This document shows positions 1 to 6,068 of a stretch of DNA of 13,351 nucleotides, piece by piece. Positions within the stretch are counted from its first letter, which is position 1. Each line of letters begins with the position of its first letter. The notes beneath the pieces were generated by a model. The model saw only the letters and a program-made list of their open reading frames with translations. It did not search any database and was not told the origin of the DNA. The stretch comes from JANYCG01 sp031431035 (GTDB lineage Bacteria; Pseudomonadota; Gammaproteobacteria; Burkholderiales; Burkholderiaceae_C), in the NCBI GenBank assembly GCA_031431035.1, contig JANPCR010000111.1:1-13351 (forward strand), written 5' to 3'. Made by a program: the position numbers and the translations under genes.

Positions 1-1
1 C

Positions 2-838
2 GACGCAGAAGCCGGTTTCGGCGGCGTGTTGAACGCGTTTGAACTGATGAAAGCCATGATCAAAGCCGGTGCTGGTGGCGTGCATTGGGAAGACCAATTG
101 GCCTCCGTCAAAAAATGCGGTCACATGGGTGGCAAAGTGCTACTGCCCACCCGCGAGTCTTGCCAAAAACTGATTGCTGCGCGCATGGCCGCCGACGTAT
201 TGGGCGTGCCCACCTTGGTCATCGCCCGCACCGATGCCGAAGCCGCCGACTTGCTGACCAGCGACTACGATCCGATTGACAAGCCCTTCTTGACTGGCGA
301 GCGCACCGCCGAAGGTTTTTACAAAACCCGCAAAGGCTTTGACCAGGCTGTGTCTCGCGCTGTTGCTTACGCCGAATACGCCGACCTGGTGTGGTGCGAA
401 ACAGGCACGCCAGACCTGGACTTTGCCAAGAAGTTCGCTGACGCCGTGCACAAGGTTCACCCCGGCAAAATGCTGGCGTACAACTGCTCACCATCGTTCA
501 ACTGGAAGAAAAACCTGGACGACGCGACCATTGCCAAGTTCCAGCGCGAGCTGGGCGCCATGGGCTACAAGTACCAGTTCATCACCTTGGCTGGCATTCA
601 TTCCATGTGGTACAACATGTATGACCTGAGCCAAGACTACGTCAAGCGCGGCATGACCGCCTATGTCGAAAAAGTGCAAGAGCCCGAGTTTGCAGCCCGT
701 GATAGGGGCTACACCTTTGTGTCGCACCAGCAAGAAGTCGGCACTGGCTATTTTGACGAAGTGACCACCACGATTCAAGGCGGAAAGTCCAGCGTGACGG
801 CGCTGACTGGCTCGACAGAAGAAGAGCAGTTCCACTGA
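2..838 (+). CDS. aceA: Isocitrate lyase, 3' part (5' end outside window)
   Basis: Isocitrate lyase cleaves isocitrate to glyoxylate and succinate, the first step of the glyoxylate shunt that lets cells grow on acetate or fatty acids. The reading frame is open from the left edge, so the visible 278 residues are the C-terminal two thirds of a protein of about 430 residues. The catalytic loop KKCGHMGGK is intact, with the active-site cysteine encoded at 116-118. Other family hallmarks are DAEAGFGG at the left edge, VHWEDQ, ARTDAEAADL, WCET, the YNCSPSFNW segment and the C-terminal SHQQEVGTGYFD and SSVTALTGSTEE. The stop TGA at 836-838 lies where isocitrate lyases normally end. An internal ATG at position 26 is not the true start because conserved sequence continues upstream of it. 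A terminator follows directly, so aceA is not co-transcribed with thrS. Identification is near certain; methylisocitrate lyase is excluded by the length and the KKCGH context. Confidence 0.97.
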   Translation, partial: DAEAGFGGVLNAFELMKAMIKAGAGGVHWEDQLASVKKCGHMGGKVLLPTRESCQKLIAARMAADVLGVPTLVIARTDAEAADLLTSDYDPIDKPFLTGERTAEGFYKTRKGFDQAVSRAVAYAEYADLVWCETGTPDLDFAKKFADAVHKVHPGKMLAYNCSPSFNWKKNLDDATIAKFQRELGAMGYKYQFITLAGIHSMWYNMYDLSQDYVKRGMTAYVEKVQEPEFAARDRGYTFVSHQQEVGTGYFDEVTTTIQGGKSSVTALTGSTEEEQFH

Positions 839-873
839 TCGACCAATCAACTGATCATTTCAAAGCATTGATC

Positions 874-906
874 AAAAAGCCCGCAGGTTCGCCAGCGGGC
901 TTTTTT
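874..906 (+). terminator. Intrinsic terminator of aceA
   Basis: GCCCGC (879-884) pairs with GCGGGC (895-900). Inside, GG-TTCG-CC (886-893) forms a short upper stem capped by a stable TTCG tetraloop, separated by a single A/A mismatch. The run of A at 874-878 pairs into the run of T at 901-906, and more T-rich sequence follows to 914. The hairpin sits 35 bases after the aceA stop codon. Confidence 0.93.
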
Positions 907-917
907 GTTGTTTTAGC

Positions 918-948
918 GTCCAAGATACCCAATTTGGGTATCTTGGAC
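918..948. repeat. Perfect 31-bp palindrome downstream of aceA
   Basis: The 15-bp arms 918-932 and 934-948 are exact reverse complements around T933; the core arms are GTCCAAGATACCC and GGGTATCTTGGAC. It begins 12 bases after the aceA terminator. Neither strand carries a run of T after it, so it does not look like a second terminator. It could be an operator, a protein-binding site or a cruciform-forming element. No second copy was seen in this window. Confidence 0.85.
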
Positions 949-1017
949 CTTAAAAACAGTCAAAAACACAAAATATTGATAAAATTGGCATCTAGCTCTC
1001 GTATTATATAGATATTT

Positions 1018-1026
1018 TGCTATACT
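1018..1026 (+). promoter_or_regulatory. Candidate extended -10 promoter for the thrS leader
   Basis: TG-C-TATACT (TG at 1018-1019, hexamer 1021-1026) matches the extended -10 form, in which a good -35 box is not required; none is evident 17 bases upstream. It lies in an AT-rich stretch (about 949-1040) between the aceA terminator and the thrS leader. Other possible -10-like hexamers lie nearby (TATTAT at 1002-1007, TAAAAT at 1082-1087), so the exact start of transcription is uncertain. Confidence 0.35.
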
Positions 1027-1131
1027 TTTTGATTAATTTGGCAGGTTAAGTGTTGAGTTAGGTCGATCAAGTCAATCTGGTTAAAATGAAGACCATTCAA
1101 CCTGAACAAGAGCGAGAAAGGCAACCTGGTT

Positions 1132-1167
1132 ATGACACCGCGAACTACATCGGCACAGTTTTCATAA
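1132..1167 (+). CDS. Candidate threonine leader peptide MTPRTTSAQFS for thrS
   Basis: This 11-codon frame runs from ATG 1132-1134 to TAA 1165-1167 and encodes MTPRTTSAQFS. Three of its 11 codons are threonine, two of them adjacent (ACT ACA at 1144-1149). AGAAAGG at 1116-1122 is a plausible ribosome binding site about nine bases upstream. Sixty bases after the stop lies an intrinsic terminator, and the next gene is threonyl-tRNA synthetase. That arrangement is the hallmark of ribosome-mediated transcription attenuation: a ribosome stalling at threonine codons when charged tRNA-Thr is scarce would favour read-through into thrS. The composition and position are seen in the sequence; the regulatory role is inference. 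A chance short ORF remains possible, since only three threonines are involved. Confidence 0.45.
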   Translation: MTPRTTSAQFS

Positions 1168-1180
1168 GCTACAGGGTTGC

Positions 1181-1205
1181 GGCTGCGCGCGCCTTGGGCG
1201 CTGCC
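1181..1205 (+). promoter_or_regulatory. GC-rich hairpin between leader peptide and terminator
   Basis: GGCTGCGC (1181-1188) pairs with GCGCTGCC (1198-1205) apart from one T/T mismatch; a register with GCGCC/GGCGC (1189-1193 / 1197-1201) is also possible. Its left arm overlaps GTTGCGG (1176-1182), which can instead pair with CCGCGAAC (1138-1145) inside the leader-peptide codons with one bulged base. This gives the overlapping alternative pairings expected of an attenuator. Confidence 0.45.
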
Positions 1206-1226
1206 AGACCAGAATCAAAATCAAAG

Positions 1227-1251
1227 CGCGGTAGGTACCGCGTTTTTTTTT
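1227..1251 (+). terminator. Intrinsic terminator in the thrS leader (candidate attenuator)
   Basis: CGCGGT (1227-1232) pairs with ACCGCG (1237-1242) across the loop AGGT, and nine T follow (1243-1251). It is a textbook intrinsic terminator, but it lies 113 bases upstream of the thrS start with no complete recognised gene before it. It is therefore most simply read as a regulated stop in the thrS leader. The same hexamer ACCGCG also occurs at 1137-1142 in the leader-peptide codons and could compete for the left arm. Confidence 0.8.
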
Positions 1252-1270
1252 GCCCTCAGGTTTGCGGTCA

Positions 1271-1338
1271 TCAGTCAAGTACAAGCAGTCCCTTCGTGTA
1301 CTTGAGTCCTGGCCTCCATCGCTCAACCACTTGACTGA
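1271..1338 (+). promoter_or_regulatory. Two mutually exclusive RNA pairings upstream of the thrS start
   Basis: TCAAGTACA (1275-1283) pairs with TGTACTTGA (1297-1305) to make a 9-bp hairpin with a 13-base loop. Alternatively, TCAGTCAAGT (1271-1280) pairs exactly with ACTTGACTGA (1329-1338) over 10 bp. The two share bases 1275-1280 and cannot coexist. The second brings structure to within 15 bases of the weak AGAG ribosome binding site (1353-1356). In E. coli thrS is controlled at translation by ThrRS binding a structured leader; a similar role here is inference. Confidence 0.5.
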
Positions 1339-1364
1339 CAGAATTTTTAATTAGAGTTTTCACC

Positions 1365-3314
1365 ATGATTCAAATCACACTCCCGGACGGCTCGCAACGC
1401 GAATACCCAGGGCCGGTCACCGTGGCAGAGGTCGCTGCTTCCATTGGCGCTGGCTTGGCCAAGGCCGCCTTGGCCGGTAAGGTCAGGCCAATCAATTCGG
1501 CCGAAGGTTCTGGCCAGGTGGTCGATACCAGCTTCAACATCGACCAAAACAGCGCGCTGTCCATCATCACCGCTAAAGACAGCGACGGTCTGGACGTGAT
1601 TCGCCACTCCACCGCCCACTTGCTGGCCTATGCCGTCAAGGCGCTTTTCCCGGATGCTCAAGTCACCATTGGCCCCGTGATAGAGAACGGCTTTTTCTAC
1701 GACTTTTCGTACAAACGCCCCTTCACGCTGGAAGACCTTGCCGCCATCGAAAAGAAAATGGCTGAGCTTGCTAATAAAGACGAGCCCGTGACGCGGCGCG
1801 TGCTGGCGCGCGACGATGCGGTGGCGTATTTCAAAGGCATGGGCGAGCACTACAAAGCCGAAATCATTGGCGGCATCCCCGCAGGTGAAGATGTGTCGCT
1901 TTACCGCGAAGGGCAGTTTGAAGACCTTTGCCGCGGCCCCCACGTGCCCAGCACGGGCAAGCTGAAGCACTTCAAATTGATGAAGTTGGCCGGAGCCTAC
2001 TGGCGTGGTGACCATCGCAACGAAATGCTGCAGCGCATTTACGGCACGGCTTGGGCCACCAAGGACGAGCTGCAACAGCACCTGACCATGCTGGAAGAAG
2101 CCGAGAAGCGCGATCACCGCAAGTTGGGCCGCGAGCTGGATCTGTTTCACATTGACGAGCACTCGCCCGGCACCGTGTTTTGGCACCCAAAAGGTTGGAC
2201 GCTGTGGCAAGGAGTCGAGCAGTACATGCGCCGCGTCTACCAGGACAACGGTTACCAAGAGGTCAAAGGCCCGCAAATTTTGGACAAAGGCCTGTGGGAA
2301 AAAACAGGCCATTGGGACAAGTACCGCGACGCCATGTTCACGACTGAATCCGAGAAGCGTGACTACGCCCTCAAACCGATGAACTGCCCTGGGCATATCA
2401 TCATCTTCAACCAAGGCATTAAAAGCTATCGCGACCTGCCCTTGCGCTATGGCGAATTTGGCCAATGCCACCGCAACGAACCCACTGGCGGCCTGCACGG
2501 CATCATGCGGGTGCGCGCCTTCACGCAAGACGATGGGCACATTTTCTGCACTGAAGAGCAGATATTGGCGGAGTGTGTGGCCTACACCACGCTGCTGCAA
2601 AAGGTGTATGCCGACTTTGGCTTTAAAAATATCATTTACAAGGTTGCCACGCGTCCTGCCCAGCGAATTGGTTCCGACGAGAGTTGGGACAAGGCCGAAG
2701 AAGCGCTGATGGCATGCCTTCGCGCGTCGGGCTGCGAATTCGAAATCGCACCCGGCGACGGCGCTTTTTACGGCCCCAAAATTGAATACACGCTGAAAGA
2801 CGCGATTGGTCGCCAGTGGCAATGCGGCACCATGCAGGTCGACTTTTCGATGCCTGAGCGCTTGGGTGCCGAGTACGTGGGCGAAGACGGCGCGCGCCAC
2901 AGGCCCGTTATGCTGCACCGCGCCATCGTTGGTAGTCTGGAGCGTTTTATCGGCATTTTGATTGAAGAACACGCTGGCGCACTGCCTACTTGGCTCGCCC
3001 CGGTGCAGGTTGCCGTGCTGTGCATTACCGATGCGCAGGCCGAATATTGTCGCGAAATTGCCGCAAAACTACGGAAATCTCTGCCAAATCAAGACCTTAG
3101 GGTCATCACTGACCTGCGCAACGAGAAAATAACGCGTAAAATCCGGGAGCATTCAATGCAAAAGCTTCCCTATATCTTGGTCGTAGGCGACAAAGAGAAA
3201 GAAGCTGGTGCTGTTGCAGTGCGCGCCCGGGGCAATTTAGACCTCGGTGTGATGTCCCTCGATGCATTCGTGCAAAAAATCTCAGGTGACATCACTCACA
3301 AATTTGTGAGCTAG
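1365..3314 (+). CDS. thrS: Threonyl-tRNA synthetase
   Basis: This cytosolic class II synthetase charges tRNA-Thr with threonine and hydrolyses mischarged Ser-tRNA-Thr. At 649 residues it has the full bacterial architecture. An N-terminal TGS domain (about 1-62) is followed by the editing domain with HSTAH (H81, H85) and the C189-x3-H193 pair. The catalytic core carries MNCPGH, motif 2 (CHRNEP, about 368-373), DDGH and motif 3 (HRAIVGSLERF). An anticodon-binding domain runs from about 545 to the end. The zinc ligands are C341, H392 and H518, with exactly the spacing of E. coli C334/H385/H511. The ATG at 1365 fits the family start; its ribosome binding site is weak (AGAG, 8 bases upstream). Upstream is a long leader with a candidate attenuator. 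infC follows after 180 bases, containing a loose dyad (TGCCGTT 3386-3392 / AACGGCA 3414-3420) but no T-run terminator. Read-through into infC is therefore likely. Confidence 0.98.
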   Translation: MIQITLPDGSQREYPGPVTVAEVAASIGAGLAKAALAGKVRPINSAEGSGQVVDTSFNIDQNSALSIITAKDSDGLDVIRHSTAHLLAYAVKALFPDAQVTIGPVIENGFFYDFSYKRPFTLEDLAAIEKKMAELANKDEPVTRRVLARDDAVAYFKGMGEHYKAEIIGGIPAGEDVSLYREGQFEDLCRGPHVPSTGKLKHFKLMKLAGAYWRGDHRNEMLQRIYGTAWATKDELQQHLTMLEEAEKRDHRKLGRELDLFHIDEHSPGTVFWHPKGWTLWQGVEQYMRRVYQDNGYQEVKGPQILDKGLWEKTGHWDKYRDAMFTTESEKRDYALKPMNCPGHIIIFNQGIKSYRDLPLRYGEFGQCHRNEPTGGLHGIMRVRAFTQDDGHIFCTEEQILAECVAYTTLLQKVYADFGFKNIIYKVATRPAQRIGSDESWDKAEEALMACLRASGCEFEIAPGDGAFYGPKIEYTLKDAIGRQWQCGTMQVDFSMPERLGAEYVGEDGARHRPVMLHRAIVGSLERFIGILIEEHAGALPTWLAPVQVAVLCITDAQAEYCREIAAKLRKSLPNQDLRVITDLRNEKITRKIREHSMQKLPYILVVGDKEKEAGAVAVRARGNLDLGVMSLDAFVQKISGDITHKFVS

Positions 3315-3482
3315 TCGGCGATATCAAAGCAGCGTGAAGTCGTTTTGAGCCACTTCTTTATAGTTTGGATTGCGCGCAACTGAGTTGCCGTTTTGTTCAC
3401 AAATACGTTGATGAACGGCAGCGAGACAGAACCGAACCACGGCAATTGGAATGCAAAGCTACGATTTTGTAGTCATTATTTG

Positions 3483-3487
3483 AAGGA
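3483..3487 (+). promoter_or_regulatory. Ribosome binding site that fixes the infC start
   Basis: AAGGA at 3483-3487 is followed by exactly seven bases and then ATC at 3495. It is the only strong Shine-Dalgarno sequence near the infC N-terminus. The ATG at 3561 has none at a usable distance. This supports initiation at ATC. Confidence 0.85.
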
Positions 3488-3494
3488 CTGAGCC

Positions 3495-4085
3495 ATCGCT
3501 ACTGAATTTCGTGACCGCCGTCACCGCGAAGAACGCAAACATCGCCTGAACCGGGAAATCATGGCCCCGGAAGTTCGCCTCTCAGGCGTCGAAAACGAAC
3601 CTTTGGGTGTCGTTAGCCTGATGGAAGCCCTGCGCATGGCAGGTGAGCTTGATGTTGATTTGGTTGAAATTGCCGCCACTGCGACGCCGCCTGTGTGTCG
3701 CCTGATGGACTACGGCAAGTTCAAGTACCAAGAGCAAAAGAAGGCGGCCGACGCGAAGTCCAAGCAAAAGGTCATTGAAGTCAAGGAAGTTAAGTTTCGC
3801 CCAGGCACCGATGACGGTGACTACAACATCAAGCTGCGCAATATCAAGCGCTTTTTGGATGATGGTGACAAATGCAAAATCACGCTGCGCTTTCGGGGGC
3901 GCGAGATCACACACCAAGAGATTGGCATGGCTTTGTTGAACCGCATGCGGGCTGACTTGGCAGATTTGATCGTGGTAGAGCAATTTCCCAAGCTCGAAGG
4001 CCGCCAAATGGTCATGATGATTGCGCCGGGCAAGAAAAAATCTGGCGGCGGCGCGCCCAAAGTGGCGGCTGAGGCGGCGGTTTGA
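3495..4085 (+). CDS. infC: Translation initiation factor IF-3, starting at ATC
   Basis: IF-3 binds the 30S subunit, keeps it from joining 50S too early and rejects non-standard start codons and wrong initiator tRNAs. The product is 196 residues: an N-terminal domain (about 18-90, with LNREIMAPEVRLSG and CRLMDYGKFKYQ), a lysine-rich linker, and a C-terminal domain (IKFRPGT-type motif, KITLRFRGREITHQEIG, EGRQMVMMIAPGKK). It ends in a glycine/alanine-rich tail. The start is ATC 3495. An in-frame TGA lies at 3489-3491, no ATG, GTG or TTG occurs before ATG 3561, and that ATG would remove conserved N-terminal sequence. AAGGA sits seven bases before ATC. In E. coli infC uses AUU and IF-3 represses its own synthesis by discriminating against it. 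The same autoregulation is expected here but is inferred. The N-terminus is rich in Arg, His and Glu. Confidence 0.96.
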   Translation: MATEFRDRRHREERKHRLNREIMAPEVRLSGVENEPLGVVSLMEALRMAGELDVDLVEIAATATPPVCRLMDYGKFKYQEQKKAADAKSKQKVIEVKEVKFRPGTDDGDYNIKLRNIKRFLDDGDKCKITLRFRGREITHQEIGMALLNRMRADLADLIVVEQFPKLEGRQMVMMIAPGKKKSGGGAPKVAAEAAV

Positions 4086-4087
4086 TA

Positions 4088-4109
4088 GGTTGAGGGGTTG
4101 AGGGGTTGA
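4088..4109 (+). repeat. Short tandem repeat of an octamer between infC and rpmI
   Basis: The unit GGTTGAGG occurs at 4088-4095 and 4096-4103, followed by a partial copy GGTTGA at 4104-4109. It begins two bases after the infC stop. The purpose is unknown; it may be simple replication slippage. Confidence 0.8.
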
Positions 4110-4113
4110 TCTT

Positions 4114-4174
4114 ACCGATTGAAGTCGGTGAAAAGAATCGACAAAGGTTTGCGAAGCTTCAGATATGTAGCTTC
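4114..4174 (+). promoter_or_regulatory. Two small hairpins in the infC-rpmI spacer
   Basis: ACCGA (4114-4118) pairs with TCGGT (4125-4129) across a 6-base loop, and GAAGCT (4153-4158) pairs with AGCTTC (4169-4174) across a 10-base loop. There is no T-run after either, so they are not terminators. In E. coli ribosomal protein L20 represses rpmI translation by binding a leader structure in this part of the operon. Whether these hairpins form such a site cannot be judged by eye. Confidence 0.35.
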
Positions 4175-4252
4175 ACGATAAGTGTCTCGGGGCCAACAAG
4201 GGTGCATCAGTTTGTACACGCCTCACGAGCACAATGAAGAAGGAGCATTGAT

Positions 4253-4456
4253 ATGCCCAAAATGAAGACCAAAAGCGGCGCTAAAAAGCGTTTCCGCGTT
4301 CGCCCAGGTGGCACCGTCAAGCGCGGTCAAGCCTTCAAACGTCACATTTTGACCAAGAAGACCACCAAAAATAAACGCCACCTGCGCGGCTCTGTCTCGG
4401 TTCATGAAACCAACATGGTTTCAATGGCCCAGATGTTGCCCGGTCGTGGTATTTAA
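4253..4456 (+). CDS. rpmI: Large-subunit ribosomal protein bL35
   Basis: This is a small, very basic structural protein of the 50S subunit, 67 residues, close to the usual 64-65. It opens with MPKMKTKSGAKKRF, the family signature, followed by KRGQAFKRH, KNKRHLRG and a C-terminal MLPGRGI. The start is clear: ATG 4253 with AAGGAG (4240-4245) seven bases upstream. It is separated by 26 bases from rplT, and the two are almost certainly translated from one mRNA with infC. Confidence 0.98.
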   Translation: MPKMKTKSGAKKRFRVRPGGTVKRGQAFKRHILTKKTTKNKRHLRGSVSVHETNMVSMAQMLPGRGI

Positions 4457-4482
4457 TTAACCTGCGAACAAGGAGAAATAAC

Positions 4483-4842
4483 ATGCCTCGCGTCAAACGT
4501 GGTGTAACGGCTCGCGCCCGCCACAAAAAAGTTTTAGCCCTTGCAAAAGGTTTTCGCGGCCGCCGCGGTAACGTCTTTCGGGTCGCCAAAGAAGCGGTCA
4601 TGAAAGCTGGGCAATATGCCTACCGTGACCGCCGTACCAAAAAGCGTGTTTTCCGCCAGTTGTGGATTGCACGTATCAACGCCGCTGCTCGCCAATGCGG
4701 CCTGACCTACAGCCAATTCGCCAATGGTTTGAAGAAAACCGGCATTGAAATTGACCGCAAAGTGTTGAGCGATATTGCGATTCACGACATGCCGGCTTTT
4801 GAAGGCATCGTCAAACAGGTCAAGGCCCATTTGGCTGCTTGA
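4483..4842 (+). CDS. rplT: Large-subunit ribosomal protein bL20
   Basis: L20 binds 23S rRNA early in 50S assembly and, in other bacteria, feeds back on translation of its own operon. The product is 119 residues, the normal length. The long basic N-terminal extension (MPRVKRGVTARARHKKVL, then KGFRGRRGNVFRVA and YRDRRTKKRVFRQLW) is followed by the compact C-terminal domain with INAAARQCGLTYSQFANGL. AAGGAG at 4470-4475 lies seven bases before the ATG. A hairpin with a short T-run at 4901-4932 follows, before pheS. Confidence 0.98.
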   Translation: MPRVKRGVTARARHKKVLALAKGFRGRRGNVFRVAKEAVMKAGQYAYRDRRTKKRVFRQLWIARINAAARQCGLTYSQFANGLKKTGIEIDRKVLSDIAIHDMPAFEGIVKQVKAHLAA

Positions 4843-4899
4843 ATTAATTTCAGCAGACATTGAATTGCTATTGCATAAGTAGCATTACATTCAATAAAG

Positions 4900-4932
4900 A
4901 AAGGGCTAGCGCTGTAAAGCACTAGCCCTTTT
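4900..4932 (+). terminator. Hairpin with short T-run between rplT and pheS (terminator or attenuator)
   Basis: AAGGGCTAG (4901-4909) pairs perfectly with CTAGCCCTT (4922-4930). Inside, GCT-GTAA-AGC (4911-4920) extends the stem past one C/A mismatch, and only four T follow (4929-4932). It probably ends or reduces transcription from the infC-rpmI-rplT part. In E. coli a phenylalanine attenuator sits at this point, but I see no start-codon-bearing phenylalanine leader peptide upstream of this hairpin. Partial read-through into pheS is the likeliest reading. Confidence 0.7.
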
Positions 4933-4998
4933 CGCTTCAAGGCATTGGCCGCTTCGAATTTTGTCCCGCATTTCCACCACGAACACCTGGTTTCCCGA

Positions 4999-6051
4999 AT
5001 GAATGAACTAGATTCCATTGTTGACAGCGCCGTCAAAGCTTTCGCAGGATCGGCTACACCGGCAGAACTCGAAAACGCCAAAGCTCTCTACCTTGGCAAG
5101 GCAGGACGCATCACCGAACTGATGAAGGGCATGGCTGCGTTGAGCGTGGACGAGAAAAAATCACGCGGGGCTGCCATCAACCTGGCCAAGCAGGCTATTG
5201 AGGCCGCGTTGAGCGCGCGCCGTCAGGGTTTGGCAGATGCCGAGCTGCAAGCCCAGCTCAAAGCCGAAGCGCTAGACGTGTCGTTGCCCGGCCGCCAACG
5301 CGGGCAGGGGGGGCTGCACCCAATTGCACTGGCTTGGGAGCGGGTTGAGAGTATTTTCAACAGCATGGGTTTTGATGTGGCCGATGGCCCTGAGATCGAA
5401 AACGACTGGTTCAACTTCACCGCGCTGAACAATCCGCCGAATCACCCGGCACGTTCCATGCAAGACACGTTTTACGTGGACATGAATGACGAGCAAGGTC
5501 AGCCCTATTGCTTGCGCACGCACACCAGCCCCATGCAGATTCGCTATGCGGTAGCGCACGTCAAAAAGCATGCTTTGGCCGCCGCTGCGGGCACCATGCC
5601 TGAAATTCGCGTCATCGCCCCGGGCCGCACCTACCGTGTAGACAGTGACGCGACGCATTCACCCATGTTTCATCAGTTTGAGGGCCTTTGGATTGGCGAG
5701 AACGCCAATTTCAAAGACCTCAAGGTCACCTTTCTTAACTTCTGCAAAGCGTTCTTTGAGACCGACGATTTAACGCTGCGCTTTCGGCCCAGTTACTTTC
5801 CGTTCACCGAGCCGAGTGCCGAGATCGACATCGCCTTCAGCTCTGGCCCCTTGGCGGGTCGCTGGCTTGAAGTAGCAGGTTCTGGCCAAGTACACCCAAC
5901 AGTCGTTCGCAACATGGGTCTAGACCCCGAAAAATACATTGGCTTCGCCTTCGGTAGCGGCATCGACCGACTGGCCATGCTGCGCTACGGCGTGAACGAC
6001 TTGCGGCTGTTCTTCGAGAACGATGTTCGCTTTTTGTCGCAATTCCAATAA
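4999..6051 (+). CDS. pheS: Phenylalanyl-tRNA synthetase alpha subunit
   Basis: PheS is the catalytic subunit of the alpha2-beta2 enzyme that charges tRNA-Phe in the cytosol. From ATG 4999 it is 350 residues (E. coli 327). An N-terminal coiled-coil arm (about 1-90) that contacts tRNA leads into the class II core. The core carries DVSLPGR, GLHP, GPEIENDWFNF, motif 2 (GRTYRVDSDATHSPMFHQFEG, about 209-229), FRPSYFPFTEPS and motif 3 (FAFGSGIDRLAMLRYG, about 316-331). A317 matches the alanine (E. coli A294) that keeps the pocket selective for phenylalanine. The start is by homology (MNELDSIVDSA). No Shine-Dalgarno sequence is visible before it, and a TTG at 4945 in the same frame would add 18 residues of non-family sequence. 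A hairpin lies 67 bases upstream. pheT follows after 17 bases, so the two subunits are co-expressed. Confidence 0.97.
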   Translation: MNELDSIVDSAVKAFAGSATPAELENAKALYLGKAGRITELMKGMAALSVDEKKSRGAAINLAKQAIEAALSARRQGLADAELQAQLKAEALDVSLPGRQRGQGGLHPIALAWERVESIFNSMGFDVADGPEIENDWFNFTALNNPPNHPARSMQDTFYVDMNDEQGQPYCLRTHTSPMQIRYAVAHVKKHALAAAAGTMPEIRVIAPGRTYRVDSDATHSPMFHQFEGLWIGENANFKDLKVTFLNFCKAFFETDDLTLRFRPSYFPFTEPSAEIDIAFSSGPLAGRWLEVAGSGQVHPTVVRNMGLDPEKYIGFAFGSGIDRLAMLRYGVNDLRLFFENDVRFLSQFQ

Positions 6052-6068
6052 TTCGGGAGATCACAAAA

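Noticed and set aside
1086..1334. 82-codon ORF upstream of thrS
   Set aside because: It runs straight through the intrinsic terminator at 1227-1251, has no recognisable domain and no clear ribosome binding site. The shorter threonine-containing frame overlapping it explains the region better.
1347..2972. 541-codon ORF on the minus strand opposite thrS
   Set aside because: It lies wholly antisense to a clear, complete thrS. Long antisense frames are common opposite GC-rich genes with strong codon bias, and the translation shows no recognisable domain.
4945..4998. TTG at 4945 as the start of pheS
   Set aside because: It would add 18 residues not typical of PheS, and the only AAGG is two bases away. 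Family sequence begins at ATG 4999.
4926..5009. Phenylalanine-containing frame before pheS (four Phe codons: GRFEFCPAFPPRTPGFPNE)
   Set aside because: It resembles a Phe leader peptide, but it has no ATG, GTG or TTG start after the preceding in-frame TAG. It also lies downstream rather than upstream of the hairpin, so it cannot work as a classical attenuator leader.
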